NCBI GenBank assembly: GCA_003158355.1
Contig: PMIV01000266.1
Location: forward strand, 1 to 6,952
Source of the DNA: Anaerolineaceae bacterium
GTDB lineage: Bacteria; Chloroflexota; Anaerolineae; Anaerolineales; Anaerolineaceae
DNA: 6,952 nt
Direction of reading: 5' to 3'
The notes below the pieces were generated by a model. It ran no database searches. It saw only the letters and a program-made list of their open reading frames with translations, and was not told the origin of the DNA. This document shows, piece by piece, positions 1-6,149 of the stretch; position 1 is the first letter of the stretch; the number at the start of each line of letters is the position of its first letter. Made by a program: the position numbers and the translations under genes.

Positions 1-693
1 GGCGTCATGGTCATCCTCGGCAACCTGCCCCTGTTCGTGCTGGGCTGGCGCCACCTGGGCGGTCCGCGCTTTGTGATGCGCACTGCGGTCGCTGTGGCTG
101 CCTTCTCGATCTTCACCGACTTGCTGGTGTTTTTCATCCCTATTGGGGTAACCAGCGACAACGTCTTGAACTCCATTTTCGGCGGGGTGCTGTTGGGAGC
201 CGGCCTGGGCCTGGTCTACCGCGGACAGGGCACCAGCGGAGGCTCAGATATTCTCGGCCGCATCCTCAATTCCCGTTTTGCCATCCCTATTTCACAGGCC
301 TACCTCATTACGGATGCGATCGTAGTTCTGGCCAGTGGTTTTGCCTTTTCGTGGGAAAAAGCGCTTTACGGCCTGGTGGTCATTTACATCAGCGGTATTG
401 CGGCTGAAGCAGTCTCTGAAGGCCAGAGCATTTTTCGCACCGCCATCATCATCACCACCTGTTATGAAAAGGTCGCTCAAGAAATTATGTCCGAAATGGA
501 ACGTGGCTGCACCCTCCTTGCGGGGAAAGGCAGCTATACCGGCGAGGACCGGCCTGTGCTGTATTGTGTGATCACACGTTCGGAAGTGAATCAACTTAAA
601 GAGTTGGTCAATGACATCGACCCGCAAGCCTTTATGGTCATAGGTACCGCCCATGAAGCGCTTGGCAACGGTTTCAGATCACTGATGAAATAA
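1..693 (+). CDS. YitT family membrane protein with DUF2179 domain, 5' end outside window
   Basis: The frame is open from base 1 with no clear start, so the N-terminus lies upstream; family members are usually about 280-290 residues and about 230 are visible here. The first ~135 residues are strongly hydrophobic, with several predicted membrane segments and the glycine-rich loop RGQGTSGGSDILGRIL typical of the YitT (DUF161) membrane part. The last ~90 residues are soluble and match the DUF2179 pattern: a GCTLLAGKGSYTGE segment, then VLYCVITRSE, then DPQAFM. DUF2179 is thought to be a ligand-binding or regulatory cytoplasmic domain. No transported substrate is firmly known for most members, so I assign none. 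The stop codon is 8 bases from the stop of the converging YhhN-type gene. Family assignment is confident, function is not. Confidence 0.9.
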   Translation, partial: GVMVILGNLPLFVLGWRHLGGPRFVMRTAVAVAAFSIFTDLLVFFIPIGVTSDNVLNSIFGGVLLGAGLGLVYRGQGTSGGSDILGRILNSRFAIPISQAYLITDAIVVLASGFAFSWEKALYGLVVIYISGIAAEAVSEGQSIFRTAIIITTCYEKVAQEIMSEMERGCTLLAGKGSYTGEDRPVLYCVITRSEVNQLKELVNDIDPQAFMVIGTAHEALGNGFRSLMK

Positions 694-701
694 CTCCCCT
701 T

Positions 702-1376
702 TTACCGTACAAAATTCGTCATCGCGCCGATCAAAATCCCCACAATTCCCAGGTGATAGGTGACGTGCACCCAAAAACGCCCGTGCGGGAATTTTTTGAC
801 AAAGCGGTCGTAAGACAATGTCGAATCTGAAACAAAGAAGAAACAGCCTCCGGCAGCGGCCCATAACGCTGCGGACGGGTGCCAGGCTGCATTTAAAAAA
901 GTGAGCAAGGATGAAAGCCACATAAACGTCAGCGCCGCTCCATAAGCCGTCGAGGCAGGCAGCATGACCCGGGCAGAAGGTAAGCGTACGATGCCGGGGC
1001 GGATGGAGCGCAATACCTGCGCAGCCACCAGAGCCACCATCACTGCGATCAGGGTGGAGTAAAAGCTAAATGCCGGCAGCGGCGAGTTGAACCCGATGAT
1101 AAAAGCAATGTGAGCCAGAAGAAAAGAACCTAACCCCAACAGGAACCACCTGGCACTGAACAACAGGGCCAGATCCCCCCCCAGCGAGAAGATTAGCCCC
1201 AATCCGAACCAGAACATGGAACCCTGCCAACCGCTGATCTGGATCGACCAGAAGATGAGAAACAGCAGAGTAGCCGGTTTGGCAATGAAGAGTAAGATGC
1301 GGTTTTCTTTCCAGGCTGCGTACCAGTCCAGTAGGGCAAACCCAACTGCGACAAAAAACAGCCAGGTAAAGATCAT
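702..1376 (-). CDS. YhhN/TMEM86 family membrane protein (lysoplasmalogenase-like)
   Basis: This 224-residue protein is almost entirely hydrophobic, with about eight predicted membrane helices. The family landmarks are present in order: AKPATLLFL (residues 32-40), FSLGGDLALLF (63-73) with Asp68, the SFLLAHIAF stretch (84-92) with His89, and FFFVSDSTLSYDRF (179-192) with Asp184, followed by His208 near the end. In eukaryotic TMEM86 and some bacterial YhhN proteins this fold hydrolyses the vinyl-ether bond of lysoplasmalogens. Plasmalogens occur in many anaerobes, so that activity would fit, but it is inferred from family only. The ATG overlaps the era stop codon in an ATGA (1373-1376), pointing to translational coupling as the last gene of the operon. 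Only a weak purine-rich stretch precedes the start. Confidence 0.85.
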   Translation of the reverse strand: MIFTWLFFVAVGFALLDWYAAWKENRILLFIAKPATLLFLIFWSIQISGWQGSMFWFGLGLIFSLGGDLALLFSARWFLLGLGSFLLAHIAFIIGFNSPLPAFSFYSTLIAVMVALVAAQVLRSIRPGIVRLPSARVMLPASTAYGAALTFMWLSSLLTFLNAAWHPSAALWAAAGGCFFFVSDSTLSYDRFVKKFPHGRFWVHVTYHLGIVGILIGAMTNFVR

Positions 1377-2293
1377 TTATCGCTCTCTTTTTCATAACCC
1401 AGCAAATGCAGTGCTTCCGGGCTGTTGCGCCAATTTTTATTCACCTTGACCCGCAGGCTCAAATAGATCTCACGGCCGCTCATGCTTTCAATTTCCTGCC
1501 GCGCCCGGGTGCCGATCTTCTTGAGCATTTCACCGCCCTGCCCGATGACGATCCCCTTTTGCGAATCGCGTTCCACAAAGAAAGTGGCTTCGATGAAAGC
1601 GCCTTTATCGCCGCGTTCGGTATATTCGTCCATGCGCACCGCCAGGCAGTGCGGCACTTCGTCGCGCAAAAAGAACAAAGCAGATTCGCGGATCAGTTCG
1701 GCTGCGATCTCTTTTTCGTAATAATCGGTGACTGTTTCTTCATCGAAGAAAGGTTCGCCTTCGGGGATGAACTGCAGCAGTTTTTGCAGTAATTCTTCCA
1801 GGCCTTTATGCTGCATGGAGGAGATCTCCAGAATATCGCGCGCCGGGAATAACTCCATAGCGGCCTTGCTCTGCTTTTCGATGGTCTCGGCATCCACGTT
1901 ATCCACTTTGGAAAGGGCAATGAATACCGGCGGCAATTTGCGGATGGCGCCCAGTTTCTCGGCGATCAATTTGTCTTCGGCGGTAAATCCTTCGTCGGCA
2001 GCCAACAGCCACAGTACCACATCCGCATCAGCCAGGCTGCTGAGTGCTTCGTCGTTCATATAATCACCCAACTTGTGCTGGGCTTTATGGATCCCCGGAG
2101 TATCGACAAAAACGAGCTGCATGTCGGGGCGGGTGAGAATGCCCAATTGTTTTCGGCGCGTGGTCTGCGGTTTGGGAGATACCGCAGCTATTTTTTGATC
2201 CAGAAAGGTGTTAATTAACGTGGACTTGCCCACATTCGGGCGTCCCACGACAGCGACATATCCGGCTTTTTTTATGGTATTTTCATCAGTCAT
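1373..2293 (-). CDS. era: GTPase Era, ribosome assembly factor
   Basis: Era is an essential GTPase that binds the 3' end of 16S rRNA and assists small-subunit maturation at the membrane or cytoplasm. The 306-residue length is normal. The GTPase domain shows G1 GRPNVGKST (17-25), the QTTRR switch I motif (43-47), G3 DTPG (64-67), and a G4 that reads SKVD (128-131) instead of the usual NKxD. G5 is at about ISSM (157-160) instead of the usual SA. The C-terminal KH RNA-binding domain carries IVIGQGGEMLKKIG (248-261) with the GxxG loop. The ATG at 2293 has a good GGAG ribosome site (2301-2304) 7 bases upstream, so the start is well supported. The gene overlaps the upstream EamA gene by 8 bases and the downstream YhhN gene by 4. 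Identity is very secure; the G4 change is discussed as a finding. Confidence 0.98.
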   Translation of the reverse strand: MTDENTIKKAGYVAVVGRPNVGKSTLINTFLDQKIAAVSPKPQTTRRKQLGILTRPDMQLVFVDTPGIHKAQHKLGDYMNDEALSSLADADVVLWLLAADEGFTAEDKLIAEKLGAIRKLPPVFIALSKVDNVDAETIEKQSKAAMELFPARDILEISSMQHKGLEELLQKLLQFIPEGEPFFDEETVTDYYEKEIAAELIRESALFFLRDEVPHCLAVRMDEYTERGDKGAFIEATFFVERDSQKGIVIGQGGEMLKKIGTRARQEIESMSGREIYLSLRVKVNKNWRNSPEALHLLGYEKESDK

Positions 2294-3209
2294 TTTCTTG
2301 CTCCAAATTTTCTACTAAAGGGAACGTTTCTTTTTTAGTGAAGAGACGCTTTTGGCTGTTCACGAGCACTACTGCCAGGATAATTAAAACCCCGCCAACC
2401 GCTAAACGCCAGTCCACCCGCTCCCCTAAAAAGATCAGTCCTAACAATACACCTACAAGAGGAAAAATATAAGTGGTCATACTGGTGCGGGTCGGCCCTA
2501 CCGAAGCGACCAGCGAGAACCACAGCAGTGTTGCCACACAAGAACCCAACAACCCCAGCCAAAGTAGCGCCACATAGCTAATGGCTAAAGTAGGGAAATG
2601 GAATGGTGCTTCAAAGGAGAGCGACGCTGGCAGGATAAAGAGAAAAGCCGTCCCCATTTGACCCAGAGATTGCGCTTCCGGTTTCATCCCGACGGTCATC
2701 TTGCGGGTGAAAATTCCGCTGACGGCATAAGAAGCTGCGGCGATCAACATGGTGATCACCCCCACTGCTTTCAACGCATCACCCTCGTCTAACTGGTTGG
2801 ACATGAGCACGATCACCCCGCCAAACCCCAGCAGCAGCCCGAGGATGCGTCTGCGGGTCAGGTGTTCATCCTTTAAGAATAAAGGCGCGATGAGGATGGT
2901 GAAAAGCGGTACAGTCGAATTCAGGATGGCAGCCATTCCGGAAGAGATGTGCGTTTCGCTCCAGCAGATGAGGGCAATTGGCAAGGCGATATTGAAGAAA
3001 CCCAAAAATGCCAGAATCCAGATATCCGCCTTATGAATTTTTGGGTGTTTCACCAGAGCCACAGCCAGAAGACCAAGCGTGGCAAAGCCTGCTCTGAAGG
3101 TGACCAGGGTCAAAGGGCCTACTTCCTGCAGAGCGATCTTGATCCACAGAAAGGAAGATCCCCAAATTGTGCCCAGTAAAATGAATTTACACCAATTTTT
3201 CGCGGACAA
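2286..3209 (-). CDS. EamA/DMT superfamily transporter, 10 membrane segments
   Basis: A drug/metabolite-transporter superfamily permease made of two EamA repeats, each about five helices. Repeat 1 begins with GTIWGSSFLWIKIAL, with the typical NSTVPLFTILIAPLFLKDEHLT helix 4 and loop. Repeat 2 includes AAASYAVSGIFTRK and ends with TTYIFPLVGVLLGLIFLGERVDW and a final valine-rich helix. Such proteins export or import amino acids, nucleobases or other metabolites; nothing here tells which. Start choice: no ATG fits. The frame opens with a TTG at 3230, but the TTG at 3209 is preceded by GGAGGG (3218-3223) at 8 bases, so I take 3209, giving 307 residues. The gene then overlaps the upstream alkyltransferase by 23 bases and era by 8, consistent with one coupled operon. 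Family is confident, substrate unknown, start moderately sure. Confidence 0.9.
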   Translation of the reverse strand: MSAKNWCKFILLGTIWGSSFLWIKIALQEVGPLTLVTFRAGFATLGLLAVALVKHPKIHKADIWILAFLGFFNIALPIALICWSETHISSGMAAILNSTVPLFTILIAPLFLKDEHLTRRRILGLLLGFGGVIVLMSNQLDEGDALKAVGVITMLIAAASYAVSGIFTRKMTVGMKPEAQSLGQMGTAFLFILPASLSFEAPFHFPTLAISYVALLWLGLLGSCVATLLWFSLVASVGPTRTSMTTYIFPLVGVLLGLIFLGERVDWRLAVGGVLIILAVVLVNSQKRLFTKKETFPLVENLEQEND

Positions 3210-3714
3210 TTTTATGGCCCTCCAGTTCAAGCAGCCATTGCTTGGTGCAAACGCCTTCCGCTGCTGAATAGCCCGTCAGACGACCGTCTGAAGCCACCAC
3301 ACGATGACAGGGAATAATGATCGGTATTGGATTCCGCGCCATGGCGCCGCCTACTGCCCGGCTGGCAGCAATACTGCCCAGCTCCCGAGCCAGTTCACCG
3401 TAGGTAGCCACTTGACCAAAAGGAATGGCCAGAGCGCGCGCCAGCACCTTTTTTTGAAAAGGCTTACTGGTGGTCCAATCCAAAGGCAGATTAAAAGCGT
3501 GGCGCTGACCGGCAAGATACTCTACAATTTGCTGTAATGCCAATTTGCTAAAATCCGATTCATTTAATTTTGCTGAATTCAAAAAAGGTTGCTTGGGGGT
3601 ATGCCCCAACAAATTAACCTGATAAATTCCATTCGCTGTAGCCAGCACTTCAATGGTGCCGATGGGAGAAATATCAATTTTTGAACATGCAAGACCAAAA
3701 TTTTGAGAAGCCAA
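3187..3714 (-). CDS. ogt: Methylated-DNA--protein-cysteine S-methyltransferase (Ogt/MGMT type)
   Basis: A suicide repair protein that moves the alkyl group from O6-alkylguanine (or O4-alkylthymine) in DNA onto its own cysteine. The 175 residues comprise a small N-terminal domain (about 10-80) and the C-terminal DNA-binding/alkyltransferase domain (about 84-165). The active-site motif IPCHRVV lies at 134-140 with acceptor Cys136. The helix-turn-helix carries PFGQVATYGELAREL (98-112), and the arginine finger is Arg120 in SRAVGGAMARNP. The motif GYSAAEGVCTKQWLLELEG (148-166) closes the domain. There is no Ada AraC-type domain, so this is the single-function form. The start is TTG at 3714, since an in-frame TAG lies three codons upstream and no ATG follows in the N-terminal part; AGGA at 3725-3728 serves as ribosome site. 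It is first in the four-gene operon, with a promoter and a candidate operator just upstream. Confidence 0.95.
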   Translation of the reverse strand: MASQNFGLACSKIDISPIGTIEVLATANGIYQVNLLGHTPKQPFLNSAKLNESDFSKLALQQIVEYLAGQRHAFNLPLDWTTSKPFQKKVLARALAIPFGQVATYGELARELGSIAASRAVGGAMARNPIPIIIPCHRVVASDGRLTGYSAAEGVCTKQWLLELEGHKIVREKLV

Positions 3715-3768
3715 ATGAGTCTATCCTGTTTAAAATCAAGGTGATTAGCGAATAATTAACCGCAAGAT

Positions 3769-3798
3769 ATCGTAGGGTTACCGTAGGGTAACAGTCAA
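3769..3798 (-). promoter_or_regulatory. Probable sigma70-type promoter of the ogt-EamA-era-yhhN operon
   Basis: Read on the minus strand, TTGACT (3793-3798) matches the -35 consensus at five of six positions, and TACGAT (3769-3774) matches the -10 at four of six, with an 18-base spacer. Transcription would begin near 3762, leaving a leader of about 48 bases before the TTG start at 3714. It is the best minus-strand promoter I find by eye upstream of the operon. Confidence 0.55.
3771..3792. repeat. Tandem 11-bp repeat forming a candidate operator
   Basis: Two adjacent copies, CGTAGGGTTAC (3771-3781) and CGTAGGGTAAC (3782-3792), differ at one position and are spaced one helical turn apart. Across the join they form an inverted repeat, GTTACC-CTAC-GGTAAC (3777-3792). 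The unit sits between the -35 and -10 boxes of the operon promoter, the classic place for a repressor site. No regulator is identified in the window. Confidence 0.5.
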
Positions 3799-3864
3799 GT
3801 AATATAAGCCGCATTGAGCTATGATATCTGCAGGGCGACTTCTCTTCTTCTCCTCCTTGGAAAT

Positions 3865-3893
3865 GAGAGCCGGGGTCGGCGTCCTCGGCTCTC
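3865..3893 (+). other. Stem-loop, possible leader structure or small-RNA terminator
   Basis: GAGAGCCG (3865-3872) pairs perfectly with CGGCTCTC (3886-3893) around a 13-base G/C-rich loop that can pair further. On the plus strand it is followed by a short T run in GATGATTTTACC, too weak to be a confident terminator. Confidence 0.35.
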
Positions 3894-3940
3894 GATGATT
3901 TTACCATATTCAAACCTGAGAATAAATTTCTCCCTCTAAG

Positions 3941-3970
3941 GATCCTCGCACATACCGGTGTGCGAGGATC
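3941..3970. repeat. Perfect 12-bp-stem inverted repeat (hairpin)
   Basis: GATCCTCGCACA (3941-3952) is the exact reverse complement of TGTGCGAGGATC (3959-3970), with a 6-base loop. The stem is GC-rich and would be very stable as RNA. Neither side has a strong T run; the plus side reads TCTACTTTAATC. It could be a weak terminator, a leader hairpin of the phosphoribosyltransferase mRNA, or a REP-like repeat found elsewhere in the genome. Confidence 0.6.
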
Positions 3971-3990
3971 TCTACTTTAATCAAATAAAT

Positions 3991-4008
3991 TTGTATATGT
4001 CTATACAA
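3991..4008. promoter_or_regulatory. Inverted repeat upstream of phosphoribosyltransferase gene, candidate operator
   Basis: TTGTATA-TGTC-TATACAA is a perfect 7-bp inverted repeat with a 4-base centre, ending 60 bases before the ATG. The TTGTATA half-site is reminiscent of GntR-type operators, though the spacing is wider than in the common ones. TTGTAT at 3991-3996 with TGTGAT at 4015-4020 (18-base spacer) is a possible promoter that would overlap it. No such regulator is encoded in the window. Confidence 0.4.
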
Positions 4009-4068
4009 GGAAATTGTGATAAACTTTCTGCGTTTGAAAGCTGTACAGATTGTTTCAGGGAGTGAAAA

Positions 4069-4620
4069 ATGGAAAAAAGACCGACTTATTCTGTAGATAT
4101 TGCAGGCGTTCATCGCGAGTTAACCCTTTTTGAAATTAAACCCGGATTGAGAATTGCCATTCTCAATATCCTGGGAGACACCGAACTGGTTCAAGCCTGC
4201 GCCAAAGCTCTGGCCTTGAAAATGAAAAACACCCAATTCGATGTCTTTCTCACCGCAGAAGCCAAAAGCATTCCGTTGGCCTACGCGTTATCCGTTGAGA
4301 TGAAGAAACCGTACGTCATTTTGCGCAAGAGCTACAAACCCTACATGGGCCAGGCGTTGCAATTTGAGACGCTTTCCATCACCACCGGTCAGCCGCAAAC
4401 GCTGTTCCTGGATGAAAAAGACATCGAACTGATGAAGGGCAAGAAAGTGGTCATTGTGGATGACGTCATCTCCACCGGGTCCACCCTGCAGGCCATGCGC
4501 CAGCTTTGCCAGAAGGCGGGTTCAACCGTCAGCGCCGAAGCAGCCATCTTCACCGAAGGCGAACGCGCCAAATGGGCCGATATCATTTCTCTCGGTCATT
4601 TGCCTGTTTTTTCAGATTAG
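4069..4620 (+). CDS. Purine-type phosphoribosyltransferase (adenine PRT-like)
   Basis: A 183-residue cytoplasmic enzyme of the type I phosphoribosyltransferase fold, which joins a purine base to PRPP to make the nucleotide. The PRPP-binding loop is VDDVISTGST (130-139). An earlier segment TAEAKSIPLAYALS (62-75), followed by ILRKSYKPYM (84-93), is the pattern of the adenine/xanthine PRT group, specifically a clade with TAEAK in place of the EARGF of E. coli Apt. The C-terminal AEAAIFTEGERAKWADIISLGHLPVF fits the same clade. The exact base (adenine, xanthine or other) cannot be read from sequence. The ATG has AGGGAG (4057-4062) 6 bases upstream. The gene is alone in its transcription unit: divergent from the ogt operon and convergent with the galactokinase gene, with a strong shared terminator. 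Many homologues are named adenine phosphoribosyltransferase, but I would keep the name general. Confidence 0.88.
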   Translation: MEKRPTYSVDIAGVHRELTLFEIKPGLRIAILNILGDTELVQACAKALALKMKNTQFDVFLTAEAKSIPLAYALSVEMKKPYVILRKSYKPYMGQALQFETLSITTGQPQTLFLDEKDIELMKGKKVVIVDDVISTGSTLQAMRQLCQKAGSTVSAEAAIFTEGERAKWADIISLGHLPVFSD

Positions 4621-4630
4621 TAGATCATTC

Positions 4631-4666
4631 AAAAAAGTGGAGAGCTGATGGCTCTCCACTTTTTTT
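4631..4666. terminator. Strong bidirectional intrinsic terminator
   Basis: A perfect 15-bp stem: AAAAAAGTGGAGAGC (4631-4645) pairs with GCTCTCCACTTTTTT (4651-4665), loop TGATG. On the plus strand the stem runs into seven T (4660-4666), and on the minus strand into six T (4636-4631). It therefore can stop both the phosphoribosyltransferase transcript, 10 bases after its stop codon, and the converging galactokinase transcript. Confidence 0.93.
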
Positions 4667-4671
4667 ATTTA

Positions 4672-6063
4672 TTATCGAACCAGGTGGGCTCCGGCAGATG
4701 CTTTTGACGCAAAGACGGAGATCGATTTCCCTGTTTTTTCAAGGTAGGCACTTTTCAAGCCGCTGATAAACGAATCTGCGTCTTCTTCTTTGACAAGGTT
4801 AACAGTACACCCGCCAAAGCCGCCCCCTGTTATGCGCGCTCCCAGGCAGCCGGGCAGCCTGGATGCGCTTTCCACTAAAATATCCACCTCAGGAACACTC
4901 ACCTGGTAATCATCGCGCAGCGAGGCGTGGGTCTCGAACATCAGCTTTCCAAAACCGGCTCCGTCTTTTTGGTCCAGCCGTTTCACCGCTTCCACCACCC
5001 GGTTATATTCAGTCACCACGTGGCGGGCGCGTTTGAACACGTTCTCCGGCATTTCAGCCTTTACCGAGGCCAACTGGCCCAGATCCACATCTCTCAATGC
5101 TTTTATGCTCGGATAATGTTTTTTTAGAATTTCTACAGCCTGTTCGCATTCTTTGTGCCGGGTATTATATTCAGAAGTCACATGGGTGTGCCTCACCCCC
5201 GAATCAGCGATCACGATGCTGGTACCCGCAGGCAGTTTCACCGGGCGCCATTCCAATGAGCGAGTATCAAATAACAGTGCATCACCTTCCACACCGTTCG
5301 CGCAGGCGAATTGGTCCATCAGGCCGCAGTTGACCCCCACATAATGCACTTCGGCTTCCTGGGCATATTGCGCCAAGGTCATGCGGTCCAGCTTCCAACC
5401 GCCGAGTGCTTCCCACAAGACCGCGAAACCCACTTCCACGGCAGCCGAACTGCTCAGCCCGGCACCAATGGGCAGATTTGAGCTGAACTCCGCTTCGATC
5501 CCCATCACTTTTAAGCCATGTTTCTGCAATACCAGAGCCACTCCAGCAGGATAGAGCGCCCAACCCGGCAGGGGTTTGCCCTCGAGATCAAGCTTTTTTT
5601 CCAGACCATCGAGTGAGAATGCTGTAGATTCATTGAGATCGGTTGCGTGGATGATGCAAGTGTTCTGGTCATGTTCGTGGGCACGGATCGTCACTTCGCG
5701 GTCGATTGCTGCGGGGAAGACCAGACCATCGTTATAGTCAACATGCTCCCCCAGCATATTCACCCGTCCCGGAGAAATCACTACAATTTCGTTCGCTTGA
5801 GAATTCATGAGTCCCTGCCTGTATTTTTGAATTAATGACGCTTTTTGCCGATGAGTCAATTTTTTAATGGCCCGCTCCCGCCTCAAAGCGGCAGAAAGGT
5901 CAGGTTGTTCTTCAAGATAGACGAGATGAACTGGCCTGTGTAAAGCGGTATATTTTGCGCCGCGCCCATGATTATGCTGGCTTTCACGCCGTGCCGGGTC
6001 GAGCGTCCAACCGGTGTAAAAACTTCCATCTGCGCACTGCATCATGTAACAATAATAGGCCAT
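4672..6063 (-). CDS. galK: GIY-YIG domain - galactokinase fusion
   Basis: One open frame of 463 residues encodes two complete modules. Residues 1-85 are a UPF0213-type GIY-YIG domain: MAYYCYMMQCADGSFYTG holds the two GIY-YIG half motifs (CYM and YTG), followed by DPARR, QHNHGRGAKYT and RERAIKKLTHRQK. Residues 86-463 (378 residues) are a full-length galactokinase, which phosphorylates alpha-galactose with ATP in the Leland pathway. It has SPGRVNMLGEHVDYNDG (97-113), ATP-loop LPIGAGLSSSAA (197-208), the GLMDQ motif with likely catalytic Asp250, and GARITGGGFGGC (408-419). The junction is Met86 (5806-5808), with an AGG-rich stretch in the preceding dozen bases, so a separate galactokinase could also be made from there. 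The ATG at 6063 has only a weak ribosome site. No other Leland-pathway gene is in the window. Both domain assignments are secure; whether they stay joined is not. Confidence 0.9.
   Translation of the reverse strand: MAYYCYMMQCADGSFYTGWTLDPARRESQHNHGRGAKYTALHRPVHLVYLEEQPDLSAALRRERAIKKLTHRQKASLIQKYRQGLMNSQANEIVVISPGRVNMLGEHVDYNDGLVFPAAIDREVTIRAHEHDQNTCIIHATDLNESTAFSLDGLEKKLDLEGKPLPGWALYPAGVALVLQKHGLKVMGIEAEFSSNLPIGAGLSSSAAVEVGFAVLWEALGGWKLDRMTLAQYAQEAEVHYVGVNCGLMDQFACANGVEGDALLFDTRSLEWRPVKLPAGTSIVIADSGVRHTHVTSEYNTRHKECEQAVEILKKHYPSIKALRDVDLGQLASVKAEMPENVFKRARHVVTEYNRVVEAVKRLDQKDGAGFGKLMFETHASLRDDYQVSVPEVDILVESASRLPGCLGARITGGGFGGCTVNLVKEEDADSFISGLKSAYLEKTGKSISVFASKASAGAHLVR
5806..5824 (-). promoter_or_regulatory. 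Possible internal start for stand-alone galactokinase
   Basis: On the minus strand ATACAGGCAGGGACTC directly precedes the ATG at 5808, offering AGG or AGGG as a ribosome site 9 or 4 bases away. Translation from here gives MNSQANEIVV, then the first galactokinase motif, and a 378-residue product of normal family length. This suggests the ancestral galK start lies here. Confidence 0.45.
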
Positions 6064-6149
6064 TCAACTCATCTCAAAACCAATGATCAATTTAAAACCG
6101 CCTCAGTTCCACCCTTTTGCGTGGAAAAAAGGCGCGTATTCCCAATTTT

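Larger units (their letters stand above)
3715..4068. other. Divergent intergenic region, no gene seen
   Basis: This 354-base stretch lies between the divergent alkyltransferase and phosphoribosyltransferase genes. It contains the minus-strand promoter with its tandem repeat, a pyrimidine tract (about 3839-3856), two hairpins (3865-3893 and 3941-3970) and an 18-bp inverted repeat (3991-4008). Short minus-strand open frames here show no recognisable protein and cross the regulatory elements. I see no tRNA and no purine-riboswitch consensus. Two hairpins between divergent genes are not explained by terminating the flanking genes, so a structured leader or a small RNA is possible. Confidence 0.6.

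Noticed and set aside
1406..1792. 128-codon plus-strand open frame inside era
   Set aside because: It is wholly antisense to the conserved Era KH region; its openness follows from the codon composition of era.
3674..3913. 79-codon minus-strand open frame upstream of and overlapping the alkyltransferase start
   Set aside because: It runs through the promoter and tandem repeat, has no recognisable domain, and its end overlaps the start of a secure gene in another frame.
3771..4068. Purine or guanidine riboswitch upstream of the phosphoribosyltransferase gene
   Set aside because: The AGGGTTACCG string recalls part of the guanidine-I consensus, but the remaining conserved blocks are missing, and no purine-riboswitch core is visible.
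3910..4113. 67-codon minus-strand open frame across the phosphoribosyltransferase start
   Set aside because: It covers the 18-bp inverted repeat, the ribosome site and the first codons of a secure plus-strand gene, and has no recognisable protein pattern.
6113..6149. Terminator between the M50 protease gene and the galactokinase fusion
   Set aside because: On the minus strand an A6 and a T6 run flank a short sequence after the stop codon, but the inner pairing is only a couple of G-C pairs, too weak to call.
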